Below, in pieces: positions 1 to 8,616 of a stretch of 64,000 nt of DNA. The position numbers and the translations under genes are program-made. The first letter of the stretch is position 1, and every line of letters starts with the position of its first letter. Origin of the DNA: Chryseobacterium phocaeense (lineage in GTDB: Bacteria; Bacteroidota; Bacteroidia; Flavobacteriales; Weeksellaceae); assembly GCF_900169075.1 (NCBI RefSeq), contig NZ_LT827013.1, forward strand, positions 62,001 through 126,000. Direction: 5' to 3'. The notes under the pieces are model-generated. The model was given only the letters and a program-made list of their open reading frames with translations, did not search any database and was not told where the DNA came from.

Positions 1-2713
1 TTCTGATATCATTGAAATCAATTTCCTGCGCGTGAAGAGAACGTCCTGAAGTCTGGATGTGGTATTTCAGCATCTGGCTTCTTTCGTCCGCGCCATATTT
101 CAGTTTCATGGCTTTCGCCCAGATTCTTCTTGCTACACGCCCGATGACCGAATATTCAGGGTCGATACCATTCGAGAAGAAGAAAGATAAGTTAGGGGCA
201 AAATCATTGATGTCCATTCCTCTGGATAAATAATATTCCACATACGTGAAACCATTCGCCAGTGTAAATGCAAGCTGGGAAACCGGATTGGCGCCCGCTT
301 CCGCAATGTGATATCCTGAAATGGAAACAGAATAGAAGTTTCTTACTTTCTCCTTGATGAAATATTCCTGAACGTCACCCATCAGTCTCAGGGCAAATTC
401 AGTAGAGAAAATGCATGTGTTCTGTGCCTGGTCTTCTTTTAAGATGTCAGCCTGAACCGTTCCACGAACGGTTGCAATGGTTTTGGCTTTAATTTCAGCG
501 TACACATCGGCCGGAATAACTTCATCTCCTGTAATTCCCAGTAATTTCAGTCCTAAACCGTTATTGGAAGGGGGAAGTTCACCATTATATTTTGGTCTTT
601 CCAGACCTTTATCATCAAATTTTGCTTTTAAAACAGCTTCAACTTTCGCCTCAAGACCATTTTCAGCAATGTATTTCTCGACGTTCTGGTCAATGGCTGC
701 ATTCATAAAGAAAGCAAGCAGCATTGGCGCCGGTCCGTTGATCGTCATGGAAACGGAAGTCAGTGCATTGATCAGATCAAATCCTGAATACAGCTTTTTG
801 GCATCATCCAGCGTGGCAATAGAAACGCCCGCATTTCCGATTTTACCGTAAATATCCGGTGGAAGAGCAGGATCCTGGCCATAAAGCGTTACAGAGTCAA
901 ATGCTGTAGATAAACGTTTTGCAGGCATTTCTGCAGATACGTAATGGAATCTTCTGTTGGTTCTTTCCGGGCCTCCTTCTCCGGCAAACATCCTTGTAGG
1001 GTCTTCACCTGTTCTTTTAAACGGATAAATTCCAGCCGTATAAGGGAATCCTCCGGGAAGATTTTCCTGGCCTTTCCATCTGATCAGATCACCCCAGTCG
1101 TTGTATTTAGGTAAAGCAATTTTTGGAATTCTTAAGTGAGACAGGGATTCCGTTGAGGTTTCCACTTTGATTTCCTTTCCTCTTACAAAGTAGGAGTAGA
1201 ACTCTTCATGGAAAGCCTTTTTTGTATCATCCCAGGTTTTCAGGAAGTCGATGTTTTCCTGGTGAAGCTCTTTTTCCGCCTTTTGATATTCAGCGTCTAA
1301 AGTTTCATTAGATAAGAAATTTTTTACCCCTTCAATATGATACATTTTTCTCGCAAGCTCAGCTTGTTTTTCGATGTTTTCGTCATATATCCTATTGTTT
1401 TCCACAATTTCAGAGAGATAACGAACTCTTTTTGGAGGAATAATTGTTACTTCATCCGTAATTTCCTGTTCAGCGAAAGTTTTCAGATCCAGACCTGAAA
1501 ATTTATCATTGACTTTGGAAATCAATCGGTTGTATAGTTCTGTCGTTCCGTGGTCATTGAACTGGGATGCCTTTGTTGCGTAAACCGGCATTTCATCCAA
1601 TGGCTGCTCCCATAGCAAATGGTTTCTCTGGAACTGTTTTCTTACGGCCTGTAAAGCATCAAGAGCCCCTCGCTTGTCGGATTTATTTAATGCAACAAGA
1701 TCCGCATAATCTAACATGTCAATTTTTTCCAGCTGCGTTGAAGCTCCATATTCAGGAGTCATCACATACATGGAAACATCTGCAAAATCAGATACCTCTG
1801 AACCTGACTGTCCGATACCGGAAGTTTCCAGGATGATGACATCCGGATGAGCCAGTTTCAATACATTTAACGCAGAATGAATGAATGGTGAAACAGAAAC
1901 GTTGTTCTCTCTCGTCGCCATCGAACGCATATAAACCCTTGGATCATTGATCGCGTTCATACGGATTCTGTCTCCCAGAAGTGCTCCTCCCGTTTTCTTT
2001 TTGGAAGGGTCAATGGAGATAATGGCAATTTTTTTATCAGGATTGGAACGGATGAAACGTCTTACCAGCTCATCGGTTAGGGAAGACTTTCCTGCTCCAC
2101 CTGTACCGGTGATCCCGATGATTGGGATATTTAAATCTTTTGATTTTTCGTCAATAGCTTTTACAAGCTCGGGTTTTTCTTCTGAAAAGTTTTCAACAGC
2201 AGAAATAATTTTGGCAATGCTGGTTGAGTTTTCAAAATCTATTGAATCCAGATCAGCTGCTGTGGTCTCTTTTCCGGTTGCGAAATCTGATCTTTTTACC
2301 AGGTCATCAATCATTCCCTGTAATCCAAGCTCGCGGCCGTCATCCGGAGAGTAAATCCTGTCGATTCCGTAAGACATGATATCTTCAATTTCTTCAGGCA
2401 GAATAACACCGCCGCCACCGCCAAAAATTTTAATCTGTGGGGAGTTTTTTTCTCTTAAAAGATCGTAGATATATTTGAAATATTCATTGTGGCCACCCTG
2501 ATAAGAGGTTAAGGCAATAGCATTGGCATCTTCTTGGATGGCGGTATTCACCACTTCCTCTGCTGACTTATCGTGTCCCAGGTGGATCACTTCACATCCT
2601 GTTCCCTGGATCACGCGGCGCATGATATTGATCGCTGCATCATGTCCGTCAAATAATGACGCCGCGGTTACGATTCTTACTTTGTTGGTTGGAGTATATT
2701 TTTGGGTTTCCAT
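1..2713 (-). CDS. icmF: Fused acyl-CoA mutase (IcmF-type, methylmalonyl-CoA mutase family), C-terminus cut by window edge
   Basis: About 904 residues are visible, read leftward from the ATG at 2713; the C-terminus lies outside the window. The domain order is that of IcmF. An N-terminal cobalamin-binding domain (residues ~10-140) has the histidine of FDGHD near residue 24. It is followed by a MeaB-like G-protein chaperone with P-loop GTGGAGKS (~203-210), the switch-like stretch [20 protein letters not shown] and a NKSD motif. The third part is the substrate-binding mutase barrel ([20 protein letters not shown]). IcmF interconverts isobutyryl- and n-butyryl-CoA (some members act on other branched acyl-CoAs) using adenosylcobalamin, with the chaperone GTPase fused into the enzyme. 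The exact substrate is inferred from the domain order only. A TATATTTG -10-type box lies on the minus strand at 2741-2748. Confidence 0.9.
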   Translation of the reverse strand, partial: METQKYTPTNKVRIVTAASLFDGHDAAINIMRRVIQGTGCEVIHLGHDKSAEEVVNTAIQEDANAIALTSYQGGHNEYFKYIYDLLREKNSPQIKIFGGGGGVILPEEIEDIMSYGIDRIYSPDDGRELGLQGMIDDLVKRSDFATGKETTAADLDSIDFENSTSIAKIISAVENFSEEKPELVKAIDEKSKDLNIPIIGITGTGGAGKSSLTDELVRRFIRSNPDKKIAIISIDPSKKKTGGALLGDRIRMNAINDPRVYMRSMATRENNVSVSPFIHSALNVLKLAHPDVIILETSGIGQSGSEVSDFADVSMYVMTPEYGASTQLEKIDMLDYADLVALNKSDKRGALDALQAVRKQFQRNHLLWEQPLDEMPVYATKASQFNDHGTTELYNRLISKVNDKFSGLDLKTFAEQEITDEVTIIPPKRVRYLSEIVENNRIYDENIEKQAELARKMYHIEGVKNFLSNETLDAEYQKAEKELHQENIDFLKTWDDTKKAFHEEFYSYFVRGKEIKVETSTESLSHLRIPKIALPKYNDWGDLIRWKGQENLPGGFPYTAGIYPFKRTGEDPTRMFAGEGGPERTNRRFHYVSAEMPAKRLSTAFDSVTLYGQDPALPPDIYGKIGNAGVSIATLDDAKKLYSGFDLINALTSVSMTINGPAPMLLAFFMNAAIDQNVEKYIAENGLEAKVEAVLKAKFDDKGLERPKYNGELPPSNNGLGLKLLGITGDEVIPADVYAEIKAKTIATVRGTVQADILKEDQAQNTCIFSTEFALRLMGDVQEYFIKEKVRNFYSVSISGYHIAEAGANPVSQLAFTLANGFTYVEYYLSRGMDINDFAPNLSFFFSNGIDPEYSVIGRVARRIWAKAMKLKYGADERSQMLKYHIQTSGRSLHAQEIDFNDIR

Positions 2714-2955
2714 AAAAAAAATAGAAAATTTCTGAATTCTCAAATATAATAATAAAATAAGAACCGTTTAATTTTGTTTAATGGTTTGGTTTTGAGTTGA
2801 TTGTTTTGGTTTTTGACATCAGTTTTCTCCCGATTGGCAGGCTCCTTTACCATTTAATTCGTTAGTCCCGGCCAAGGCTGGCATTAATTTTCAAATGGAG
2901 TACATTTCCGGATTCTCAAATTAATTTCTCTATTTTTGCGTCATATTTTACAGAC

Positions 2956-3288
2956 ATGCAAAAAGCTTTGGTTTATTTCGCTTTGGGGACGGTTGTGAGT
3001 TTCCTGATTAATTATTTCTTTTTAAGTTCACAGAATATGGGGCTGGATTTTTATTACGCCATTGCTTTCGGATTTGCATGGGGATTGGCTTATTATCTGG
3101 ATACCCCAAATATTTCACTGCCTAAAAAGCTGGGCTTGTCTTTTGTGGCTATGGGTGTTCTTGTGCTGATCGGCACTCTGATTTTCAACCTGGAACTTGC
3201 CATCCCATCAATATTGAAATTTTCTACAGTTTTTGTAGCATACTACCTGATCGCGAGTTTCAGAGGCAGTAAATCATTAAGAAAATAA
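2956..3288 (+). CDS. Small polytopic membrane protein, unknown function
   Basis: A 110-residue protein that is almost entirely hydrophobic, with about four predicted membrane helices (residues ~5-22, 30-47, 55-78, 85-103) and a short basic tail (RGSKSLRK). I do not recognise a family. It is preceded by the box TATTTTTG at 2931-2938, 17 bases before the ATG, so it is probably transcribed on its own. It converges on the DUF3667 gene, and the two share the terminator at 3294-3318. Codon use looks like the surrounding core genes. Confidence 0.7.
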   Translation: MQKALVYFALGTVVSFLINYFFLSSQNMGLDFYYAIAFGFAWGLAYYLDTPNISLPKKLGLSFVAMGVLVLIGTLIFNLELAIPSILKFSTVFVAYYLIASFRGSKSLRK

Positions 3289-3293
3289 AAACA

Positions 3294-3318
3294 AAGGCTC
3301 TTTTCATACAAGAGCCTT
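3294..3318. terminator. Bidirectional intrinsic terminator
   Basis: A perfect 9-bp stem AAGGCTCTT / AAGAGCCTT with a 7-base loop, A-rich on the left and T-rich on the right. It lies between two convergent genes and could serve both. Confidence 0.8.
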
Positions 3319-3326
3319 ATATTATA

Positions 3327-4427
3327 TTAGTGGAGCATCAGGAAACTTACGATGGCCAGCCCTGTAAGTAAAAACATGAATGCAAAAAAGTTGATGAAAA
3401 ATAATATGCCGCCAATAATTAAACTCACTATACCATGCGTGTGATACACGCGGTAATGGGCAATATAGAAATACGCTATACTGTAAATGGTGAGAATGCA
3501 GATGATAAAATACAAAAGTGAATTAAGGACACTAAAACTAATGAGGCCGGTTAATTTGGACAATAAAAATATGAACAGGATAATCAGCAGAAGGAAGGAG
3601 AAATAATGCAGCGTGAAAATCCCGTGATCAAAATACCACCATTTTTTCTTACTGTGGAAAATCCATAAGAAGAAGGCAAACAGGGGTAGGTATAAGAAAA
3701 GAGCTTTGGGTAAATTATGGTAAGATTTTTCAACCATATTTTTCATGAGTTCTTTTTTGGTGACGCCTTTTTCTTTAAGCTCGTAAAATTTGTGAGCTAT
3801 TGGGTTTAACATAAAATCCCAGGAAGAAGGGTTTTTAGCCATTGCAGAATCATAAGATTTTCTTGTTTTATATCCTGCAAAGCTGAAGTCGTTGTCTATC
3901 GCCTTATTCATATCAAGGGTTTCCTGTATATTTTCCACAGTTGCAGTATCAGGCAGGAGACTGAGATTTTTCATAGCAATAGAATCTTCTCTGGTCAGAT
4001 TTTTCTGGGCCTTGATACTGTCAAATATTTTCTGTGTTTCAGGCGACTTCATTTTATCCAGAAAGCTTATTTTCGAATTCTTATTATCTGGTTTATCCGA
4101 GCCGATATTCACCATAGGAAAAAGAGCGAACGTGAAAAAAGTAATGAAACTCACAAAAATATACAGCTTGACAGGAGGTACGAATTTCTGTCTTTTGCCT
4201 TCCAGATAAACATTGGTAAGTTTTCCCGGGCTCAGCAGCAGATTTTTTAAAGTACCCCAGAACTGGCCGTCGTAATGGGTGAAGTCTTCAACGAAGTGGG
4301 TGAAAAGAAAGTAGAAAGGATGGCGGCTTTCAACATTCTCCTGGCCGCAGTGCGGGCAGTATCTCTCTTCAACCTGATGTCCGCAGTTCAGACAGGTTTT
4401 ATCTTCTCTTAGTTTTCCGTGGCTCAT
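3327..4427 (-). CDS. DUF3667 family membrane protein
   Basis: A 366-residue protein. The N-terminus carries a zinc-ribbon-like CxxC pair (TCLNCGH ... YCPHCGQ, residues ~12-30). Next comes the stretch HPFYFLFTHFVEDFTHYDG, typical of the Bacteroidota DUF3667 family, then LSPGKLTNVYLEGKRQKFVPPVKLYIFVS leading into the first membrane helix (here split only by position: residues ~66-100). A soluble charged loop of about 120 residues follows, then four or five C-terminal membrane helices from ~235 on. The function of the family is unknown. The gene stands alone on the minus strand with a TATATTTG box at 4451-4458, about 24 bases before the ATG. Confidence 0.85.
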   Translation of the reverse strand: MSHGKLREDKTCLNCGHQVEERYCPHCGQENVESRHPFYFLFTHFVEDFTHYDGQFWGTLKNLLLSPGKLTNVYLEGKRQKFVPPVKLYIFVSFITFFTFALFPMVNIGSDKPDNKNSKISFLDKMKSPETQKIFDSIKAQKNLTREDSIAMKNLSLLPDTATVENIQETLDMNKAIDNDFSFAGYKTRKSYDSAMAKNPSSWDFMLNPIAHKFYELKEKGVTKKELMKNMVEKSYHNLPKALFLYLPLFAFFLWIFHSKKKWWYFDHGIFTLHYFSFLLLIILFIFLLSKLTGLISFSVLNSLLYFIICILTIYSIAYFYIAHYRVYHTHGIVSLIIGGILFFINFFAFMFLLTGLAIVSFLMLH

Positions 4428-4522
4428 GGATGTATGGAATATGTTTGGCGCAAATATAAAAATTTAGCCTAATACGATAATCATATCAGCAAGCTTTTGG
4501 CGAAACCTTTAAAGTAAAGTTA

Positions 4523-4559
4523 ATAAAGAAAGAGTTTAGAATCAAACTCTTTTCTTTAT
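4523..4559. repeat. Long inverted repeat (hairpin) in the rplM upstream region
   Basis: The left arm ATAAAGAAAGAGTTT and right arm AAACTCTTTTCTTTAT pair over 15 bp with one bulged base and a 6-base loop. There is no following T-run on either strand, so a plain terminator is unlikely. It lies about 150 bases before the rplM promoter. It could be a protein-binding palindrome or a leader structure. Confidence 0.45.
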
Positions 4560-4701
4560 CACCCGTGTTTTTAGAATCTTCGAAACGTTTTTTTCATCGG
4601 TCATTCATTTTACAAGTTCTGTGCCATTTCTAAAAATATTGTTAAAATCTACCAGAACCTCTTAAAATACCGATAGTTATATAGATAAAACAAAATATGT
4701 T

Positions 4702-4731
4702 TTTGCATTACAAAAATAATGTGTACCTTTG
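4702..4731 (+). promoter_or_regulatory. Bacteroidota-type promoter of the rplM operon
   Basis: TTTG at 4702-4705 and TACCTTTG at 4724-4731 are separated by 18 bases. This matches the sigma consensus of this phylum (TTTG, about 19 bases, TAnnTTTG). The expected start of transcription is near 4738, giving a leader of about 40 bases before the GTG of rplM. Confidence 0.8.
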
Positions 4732-4777
4732 CACACCCTTTTAGGGGGAAATTATGTTTAATCTTTAACTAAAACGT

Positions 4778-5233
4778 GTGAATACATTAAGTTACAAAAC
4801 TGTTTCAGCGAACAAAGCTACTGCTAATAAAGAATGGGTTGTGGTAGACGCTGAAGGACAGCCGTTAGGAAGACTAGCTTCTACGGTTGCAAAGATTTTG
4901 AGAGGTAAGCACAAAACGAACTTTACACCTCACGTAGATTGTGGTGATAACGTAATCGTTTTGAATGCTGGGAAAATTACACTTTCCGGAAACAAGTGGG
5001 CTGATAAGACTTACATCTGGCATACAGGTTACCCTGGTGGACAGAAGTCTATGACTGCGGCTGAACTTCAGAAGAAAGATTCTTTAAAAGTATTGGAGAA
5101 ATCTGTAAAAGGTATGTTGCCTAAAAACAGATTAGGATCTGCTTTATTGAAGAACCTTTATCTGTATGAAGGAACTGAGCACAAGCATGAAGCTCAGCAG
5201 CCTAAAACAATTAATGTTAACGAATTTAAATAA
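4778..5233 (+). CDS. rplM: Large subunit ribosomal protein L13 (uL13)
   Basis: A 151-residue protein with the standard L13 pattern: WVVVDAEGQPLGRLAS at the start, GKHKTNFTPHVDCGD and VVLNAGKI-type core near residues 45-70, and the KSVKGMLPKNRLG segment near 110-120. It assembles early into the 50S subunit on 23S rRNA. The start is a GTG at 4778, giving MNTLSYKTVSANK; no ATG is better placed. It is first in an operon with rpsI (6-base gap) driven by the promoter at 4702-4731. Confidence 0.97.
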   Translation: MNTLSYKTVSANKATANKEWVVVDAEGQPLGRLASTVAKILRGKHKTNFTPHVDCGDNVIVLNAGKITLSGNKWADKTYIWHTGYPGGQKSMTAAELQKKDSLKVLEKSVKGMLPKNRLGSALLKNLYLYEGTEHKHEAQQPKTINVNEFK

Positions 5234-5239
5234 TTAATT

Positions 5240-5626
5240 ATGTCTATAGTTCACAAAATCGGAAGAAGAAAAACTTCTGTAGCTAGAGTTTATGTAAAGC
5301 CAGGTTCTGGAAACATTACAGTAAACGGTAAAGATGCAAAAGATTATTTCTCTACAGACGTGATGGTTTACAAATTGAACCAGCCGTTCATCCTTTCTGA
5401 GACTGTTGGTCAGTATGACGTTACCGTAAATGTTTTCGGTGGTGGTAATACAGGTCAGGCAGAAGCTATCAGATTAGGTATTTCAAGAGCTTTATGCGAA
5501 ATCAACGCTGAGTTCAGATTAGCATTGAAACCTGCTGGTTTACTTACAAGAGACGCAAGAATGGTGGAAAGAAAGAAGCCAGGTCAGAAAAAAGCAAGAA
5601 AGAGATTCCAATTCTCAAAACGTTAA
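5240..5626 (+). CDS. rpsI: Small subunit ribosomal protein S9 (uS9)
   Basis: A 128-residue protein with [16 protein letters not shown] at the N-terminus, [19 protein letters not shown] in the middle and the basic C-terminal tail RKRFQFSKR that reaches the P-site tRNA in the 30S subunit. The length is normal. It lies 6 bases behind rplM, the usual rplM-rpsI pair. A heptamer array (5635-5669) begins 8 bases after its stop codon. Confidence 0.97.
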   Translation: MSIVHKIGRRKTSVARVYVKPGSGNITVNGKDAKDYFSTDVMVYKLNQPFILSETVGQYDVTVNVFGGGNTGQAEAIRLGISRALCEINAEFRLALKPAGLLTRDARMVERKKPGQKKARKRFQFSKR

Positions 5627-5634
5627 TTTTTTTC

Positions 5635-5669
5635 AGACATCAGATTGGAGATGTCAGATCTCAGATTTT
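5635..5669. repeat. Tandem heptamer array behind rpsI
   Basis: Five consecutive 7-base units of the form AGAnnnn: AGACATC, AGATTGG, AGATGTC, AGATCTC, AGATTTT. The array starts 8 bases after the rpsI stop codon and lies in the rpsI-rpsB spacer. It belongs to the group of short-period arrays described under findings. Confidence 0.7.
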
Positions 5670-5809
5670 CTGTCTGTTATCTTATATCTGAAATCTATTA
5701 ATCTAAATTTAAAAATTGCCCGTTACGTTTAGCATCCAAACGCTTCTCCCATCTAAAGAAGTTGTTGATTGTTTAAAAGACGGAAAGTAAACTAACAAAA
5801 ACAGAAAAC

Positions 5810-6571
5810 ATGGCAAAAGCAAATGTAAAAGACCTTTTAGAGGCTGGCGTACACTTCGGTCACATGACCAGAAAGTGGAACCCAAATATGGCTCCATACA
5901 TTTTTATGGAGAAAAACGGTATTCACATTGTAGACTTACATAAAACAGCAGTTAAACTGGATGAAGCGTGCAGCGCTTTGGAAAAATTAACTTCTGCAGG
6001 TAAAAAAGTTCTTTTCGTAGCAACTAAAAAGCAGGCGAAAGAAGTAGTGGCTAAGCATGCTGCTGAACTTAATATGCCTTATATTACAGAAAGATGGCCT
6101 GGAGGTATGCTAACGAACTTCGTTACTATCAGAAAGGCGGTAAAGAAAATGAACCATATCGACAAAATGAAAAAAGACGGTACGTTCGAAACTTTATCTA
6201 AAAAAGAAAGATTACAGGTAGACAGACAAAGAGCTAACCTTGAGAAAAACTTAGGGTCTATCTCTGACATGGTTCGTCTTCCTTCTGCAATCTTTGTTGT
6301 AGATATCATGAGAGAACACATCGCTGTAACTGAAGCTAAGAAATTAGGTATTCCAGTTTTCGGTATTGTTGATACAAACTCTGATCCAAGAAAAGTAGAT
6401 TTCGTTATCCCAGGAAACGATGATGCTTCCAAGTCTATTGATATGATCTTAAACATCGTTTCTGATTCTATCAAAGAAGGTCAGTCTCAAAGAAAAGCTG
6501 ATAAAGAAAAATCTAAAGAAGAAGGAGAAAAGGTATCTGCAGATACAGATGCTGATTTCGATGCTGAATAA
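5810..6571 (+). CDS. rpsB: Small subunit ribosomal protein S2 (uS2)
   Basis: A 253-residue protein. Family marks are AGVHFGHMTRKWNPNMAPYI near the start, VLFVATKKQAKE, RWPGGMLTNF (residues ~100) and the C-terminal half DTNSDPRKVDFVIPGNDDA. It binds the 30S platform through S1-like contacts late in assembly. The last ~35 residues are a charged, low-complexity tail, common in this phylum. It lies 183 bases after rpsI and is followed by a strong terminator at 6595-6626. tsf, its usual partner, is not next to it but 13.5 kb away on the other strand. Confidence 0.97.
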   Translation: MAKANVKDLLEAGVHFGHMTRKWNPNMAPYIFMEKNGIHIVDLHKTAVKLDEACSALEKLTSAGKKVLFVATKKQAKEVVAKHAAELNMPYITERWPGGMLTNFVTIRKAVKKMNHIDKMKKDGTFETLSKKERLQVDRQRANLEKNLGSISDMVRLPSAIFVVDIMREHIAVTEAKKLGIPVFGIVDTNSDPRKVDFVIPGNDDASKSIDMILNIVSDSIKEGQSQRKADKEKSKEEGEKVSADTDADFDAE

Positions 6572-6594
6572 TTAAAGATTTTCTTTAATATAGG

Positions 6595-6626
6595 AAAAAC
6601 GCTGGATTTTTATCCAGCGTTTTTTT
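6595..6626 (+). terminator. Intrinsic terminator of rpsB
   Basis: A stem of about 12 bp (AAAAACGCTGGAT / ATCCAGCGTTTTT) with a short T-rich loop and a run of seven Ts, 24 bases after the rpsB stop codon. Confidence 0.9.
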
Positions 6627-6653
6627 ATTTACAGCTTGCTGATGTCGGATTTA

Positions 6654-7091
6654 TTAATTGGTAAGCTTGATTGCGTAAGAAGTGGTAATGAATTTTGTAG
6701 ATTGGTAAGAAGAATTGCAGAGTTTTCCCGAGAGTCTGTAATTCTGGTTTTTAGGCACCATGGTATAGCCTATTTTCCCGGAGCCTATCGGGATTTTTTT
6801 ATAGAAATTGTTACTGCTTACCGTGAGCACCATATTGCATGGTGATTTATTCTCTACCGAAATAGAAGTCCTGGGATCGGTAGGAGAGTCGCCATTGAGA
6901 AGGTCTGTCAGAACTTCCGCTGTTTCGGGTTTGTATGTTTTAATAAGTTCCGCATACTCTCTTTCCGTACTCATGGAGGTATTCCCTGATCCGGAAGCAG
7001 GGTAGTTGGTTCTTACAGGATAGGTGCTGTAATTGGCATCGCAACTCATAAGGATAAGTGAGATACCGGAAAGGAGAAACAGCTTTTTCAT
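6654..7091 (-). CDS. Small lipoprotein with DUF6759-like C-terminal domain
   Basis: A 145-residue protein. The signal peptide ends in the lipobox-like LILMSCDANYS, so it is probably anchored by Cys17. The C-terminal ~100 residues match the end of three other proteins in this window (7099-7821, 8617-9390, 21036-21791). The shared scheme is 'EYAELIKT-x-E--TAEVL--LLNGD', 'ISVENKSPCNMVLTVSSNNFYKKIP', 'YRLSGKLCNSSYQSTK'. I match this domain to DUF6759, known to me only from Chryseobacterium and relatives, with no known function. This copy is the shortest and lacks the N-terminal HPDDP-type segment. It lies 7 bases behind the next gene upstream, so the two are probably cotranscribed. Confidence 0.75.
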   Translation of the reverse strand: MKKLFLLSGISLILMSCDANYSTYPVRTNYPASGSGNTSMSTEREYAELIKTYKPETAEVLTDLLNGDSPTDPRTSISVENKSPCNMVLTVSSNNFYKKIPIGSGKIGYTMVPKNQNYRLSGKLCNSSYQSTKFITTSYAIKLTN

Positions 7092-7098
7092 ACAGTTT

Positions 7099-7821
7099 TT
7101 ATGATTTTTTCTTTTTCTTAGGCTTTTCGGGGATTGCTTTTTTCAGATCTTTTACCGGATTTTCTGCTGGTTCAGGGTTCTGTTTACCGGGATGACCGGG
7201 ATTATCAATCACTACAAATATACTTTTTTTTATGTCTTTTGCAGAGATATACCTGATATCACAGACATTACTGCTCAGGGTATATGAGCCCTTATTGAGA
7301 ACAATAAAATTTTCTCCGTGCGCAGGTACGGCAAGGTTATAAAAATCTTTTCCTTCAATTCTAAGAACTATATTACAGTCGGAATTATTTCTGAACAGAA
7401 GAACAGCTTCTTTGCGCGTAATATCTTCATCAAACATTGCATTCAACAGCTTGACCGTTTTTTCTTTGTGCTGGTCGGAAGTTTCGGCGATCAGTTTTTT
7501 AAATTCTTCGGCGTCATCAGAATAGGAATTCCGCATAAACCGGTTGGGAATTTCGGTTATCACAGGCCGTGTCTCCATGGGTTTGGCGTTCTTTGCACCT
7601 TTTGTCCACTCAGAATTTTTCAGAGCAATGAGCTTTGGTTTCAGTATACTCCTTTTAGGGTCATCGGGATGTGCATTTTTAAGATAATCTTCAATTTCCC
7701 GGATATTGGTGCTCTTGAGAATGTCTTTGCTGCCTTTGCCGTTTTTAATATTTTTCTGCGCGCTGGCGAAACCTGGAATCAGGAAAATGAGGAGGAGGGT
7801 CGTTAAAAATTTTTTTTTCAT
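7099..7821 (-). CDS. Secreted protein with DUF6759-like domain
   Basis: A 240-residue protein with a clear signal peptide (LLLIFLIPGFASAQ, cleavage after about residue 21). The N-terminal mature part holds 'LKSTNIREIEDYLKNAHPDD', nearly the same as in the paralogue at 8617-9390. The C-terminal domain (~residues 105-205) has EEFKKLIAETSDQHKEKT, LLFRNNSDCNIVLRIEG and YTLSSNVCDIRYISAK. It ends in a tail rich in Pro and Lys (PEKPKKKKKS). It is in line with the lipoprotein gene downstream. trmB lies 18 bases upstream. Function unknown. Confidence 0.75.
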   Translation of the reverse strand: MKKKFLTTLLLIFLIPGFASAQKNIKNGKGSKDILKSTNIREIEDYLKNAHPDDPKRSILKPKLIALKNSEWTKGAKNAKPMETRPVITEIPNRFMRNSYSDDAEEFKKLIAETSDQHKEKTVKLLNAMFDEDITRKEAVLLFRNNSDCNIVLRIEGKDFYNLAVPAHGENFIVLNKGSYTLSSNVCDIRYISAKDIKKSIFVVIDNPGHPGKQNPEPAENPVKDLKKAIPEKPKKKKKS

Positions 7822-7839
7822 CAGTTTGTGTTTACTTCA

Positions 7840-8517
7840 TCAGCTTATCCGGAATTTAATGTACGTAATGGTTTTTCCTTTGGCTGAGAACAGCTCTTCA
7901 TAATATGTTTTTATATCTCGTAAATGTTCCGTGTTCGGATCGTATTCAGGAGCGCCGTAGATATCATGGTGTGCTGTGATAATTTCATGTCCGGCTCCCT
8001 GTAAATAACCTAAAGTATAGCCATGCAGGAACTCAGAATCCGTTTTTAAATGAATGATTCCGCCTGGTTTCAGGAATTTCTTATACCGCGCTAAAAAGTC
8101 AGGGTGTGTCAGTCTGTGCTTGGTACGTCTGTATTTGATTTGTGGATCAGGGAACGTGATCCAGATTTCATCCACCTCGTTTTCAGCAAAAAAATGATCT
8201 ACCAATTCTATCTGTGATCTCAGGAACGCTACATTATTCATCCCGTTTTCTACAGCTTCTTTAGCCCCGAACCAGAATCTTGCGCCTTTGATATCAATCC
8301 CGATGAAATTCTTTTCAGGAAATGTTTTGGCAAGACCTACAGAATATTCTCCTTTTCCGCAGCCCAGTTCCAATACGATCGGATGATCGTTTTTAAAGAA
8401 ATCATCTCTCCATTTTCCTTTCATGGGGAAACCTTTCAGTGCATCTTCTCTGGTTGGTTGGATAACGTTTGGTAAAATCTTGTTTTCTGCGAATCTTGCT
8501 AGTTTATTTTTGCCCAT
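7840..8517 (-). CDS. trmB: tRNA (guanine-N7-)-methyltransferase
   Basis: 225 residues from the ATG at 8517 (MGKNKLARFAENK), the usual family start; a frame extension to 8550 lacks family support. It is a class I SAM-dependent methyltransferase that makes m7G46 in tRNA. It has the SAM loop LELGCGKGEYSVGLA (~residue 48), the acidic FIGIDIKG, and the diagnostic WITFPDPQIKYRRTKHRL. The gene sits between two DUF6759-like genes, which seems a chance arrangement. A TATTTTTG box lies at 8539-8546 on the minus strand, 21 bases upstream of the chosen start. Confidence 0.95.
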   Translation of the reverse strand: MGKNKLARFAENKILPNVIQPTREDALKGFPMKGKWRDDFFKNDHPIVLELGCGKGEYSVGLAKTFPEKNFIGIDIKGARFWFGAKEAVENGMNNVAFLRSQIELVDHFFAENEVDEIWITFPDPQIKYRRTKHRLTHPDFLARYKKFLKPGGIIHLKTDSEFLHGYTLGYLQGAGHEIITAHHDIYGAPEYDPNTEHLRDIKTYYEELFSAKGKTITYIKFRIS

Positions 8518-8616
8518 CGAGTTATTTATAAAATCCCGCAAAAATAGCAAATTTTATATAGATTACGTTGCCTTTTAAGGATAAAAGAAATGGAATTGAG
8601 CATATTTGCCGCGTAC

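Larger units (their letters stand above)
4428..4777. other. Divergent intergenic region upstream of the ribosomal protein operon
   Basis: A 350-base region between the DUF3667 gene (minus) and rplM (plus). It holds one promoter box for each direction (4451-4458 and 4702-4731) and a long imperfect palindrome at 4523-4559. I see no open frame with coding character and no tRNA-like fold. Confidence 0.7.

Noticed and set aside
477..851. Plus-strand open frame of 124 codons
   Set aside because: Lies inside the well-supported mutase gene on the other strand; its residues are the complement of that gene and show no family.
5709..5897. Minus-strand frame of 62 codons in the rpsI-rpsB spacer
   Set aside because: Overlaps the start of rpsB and has no signal or motif.
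7318..7806. Plus-strand frame of 162 codons opposite a DUF6759-like gene
   Set aside because: The minus-strand gene has a signal peptide and paralogues; this frame has no start region or relatives.
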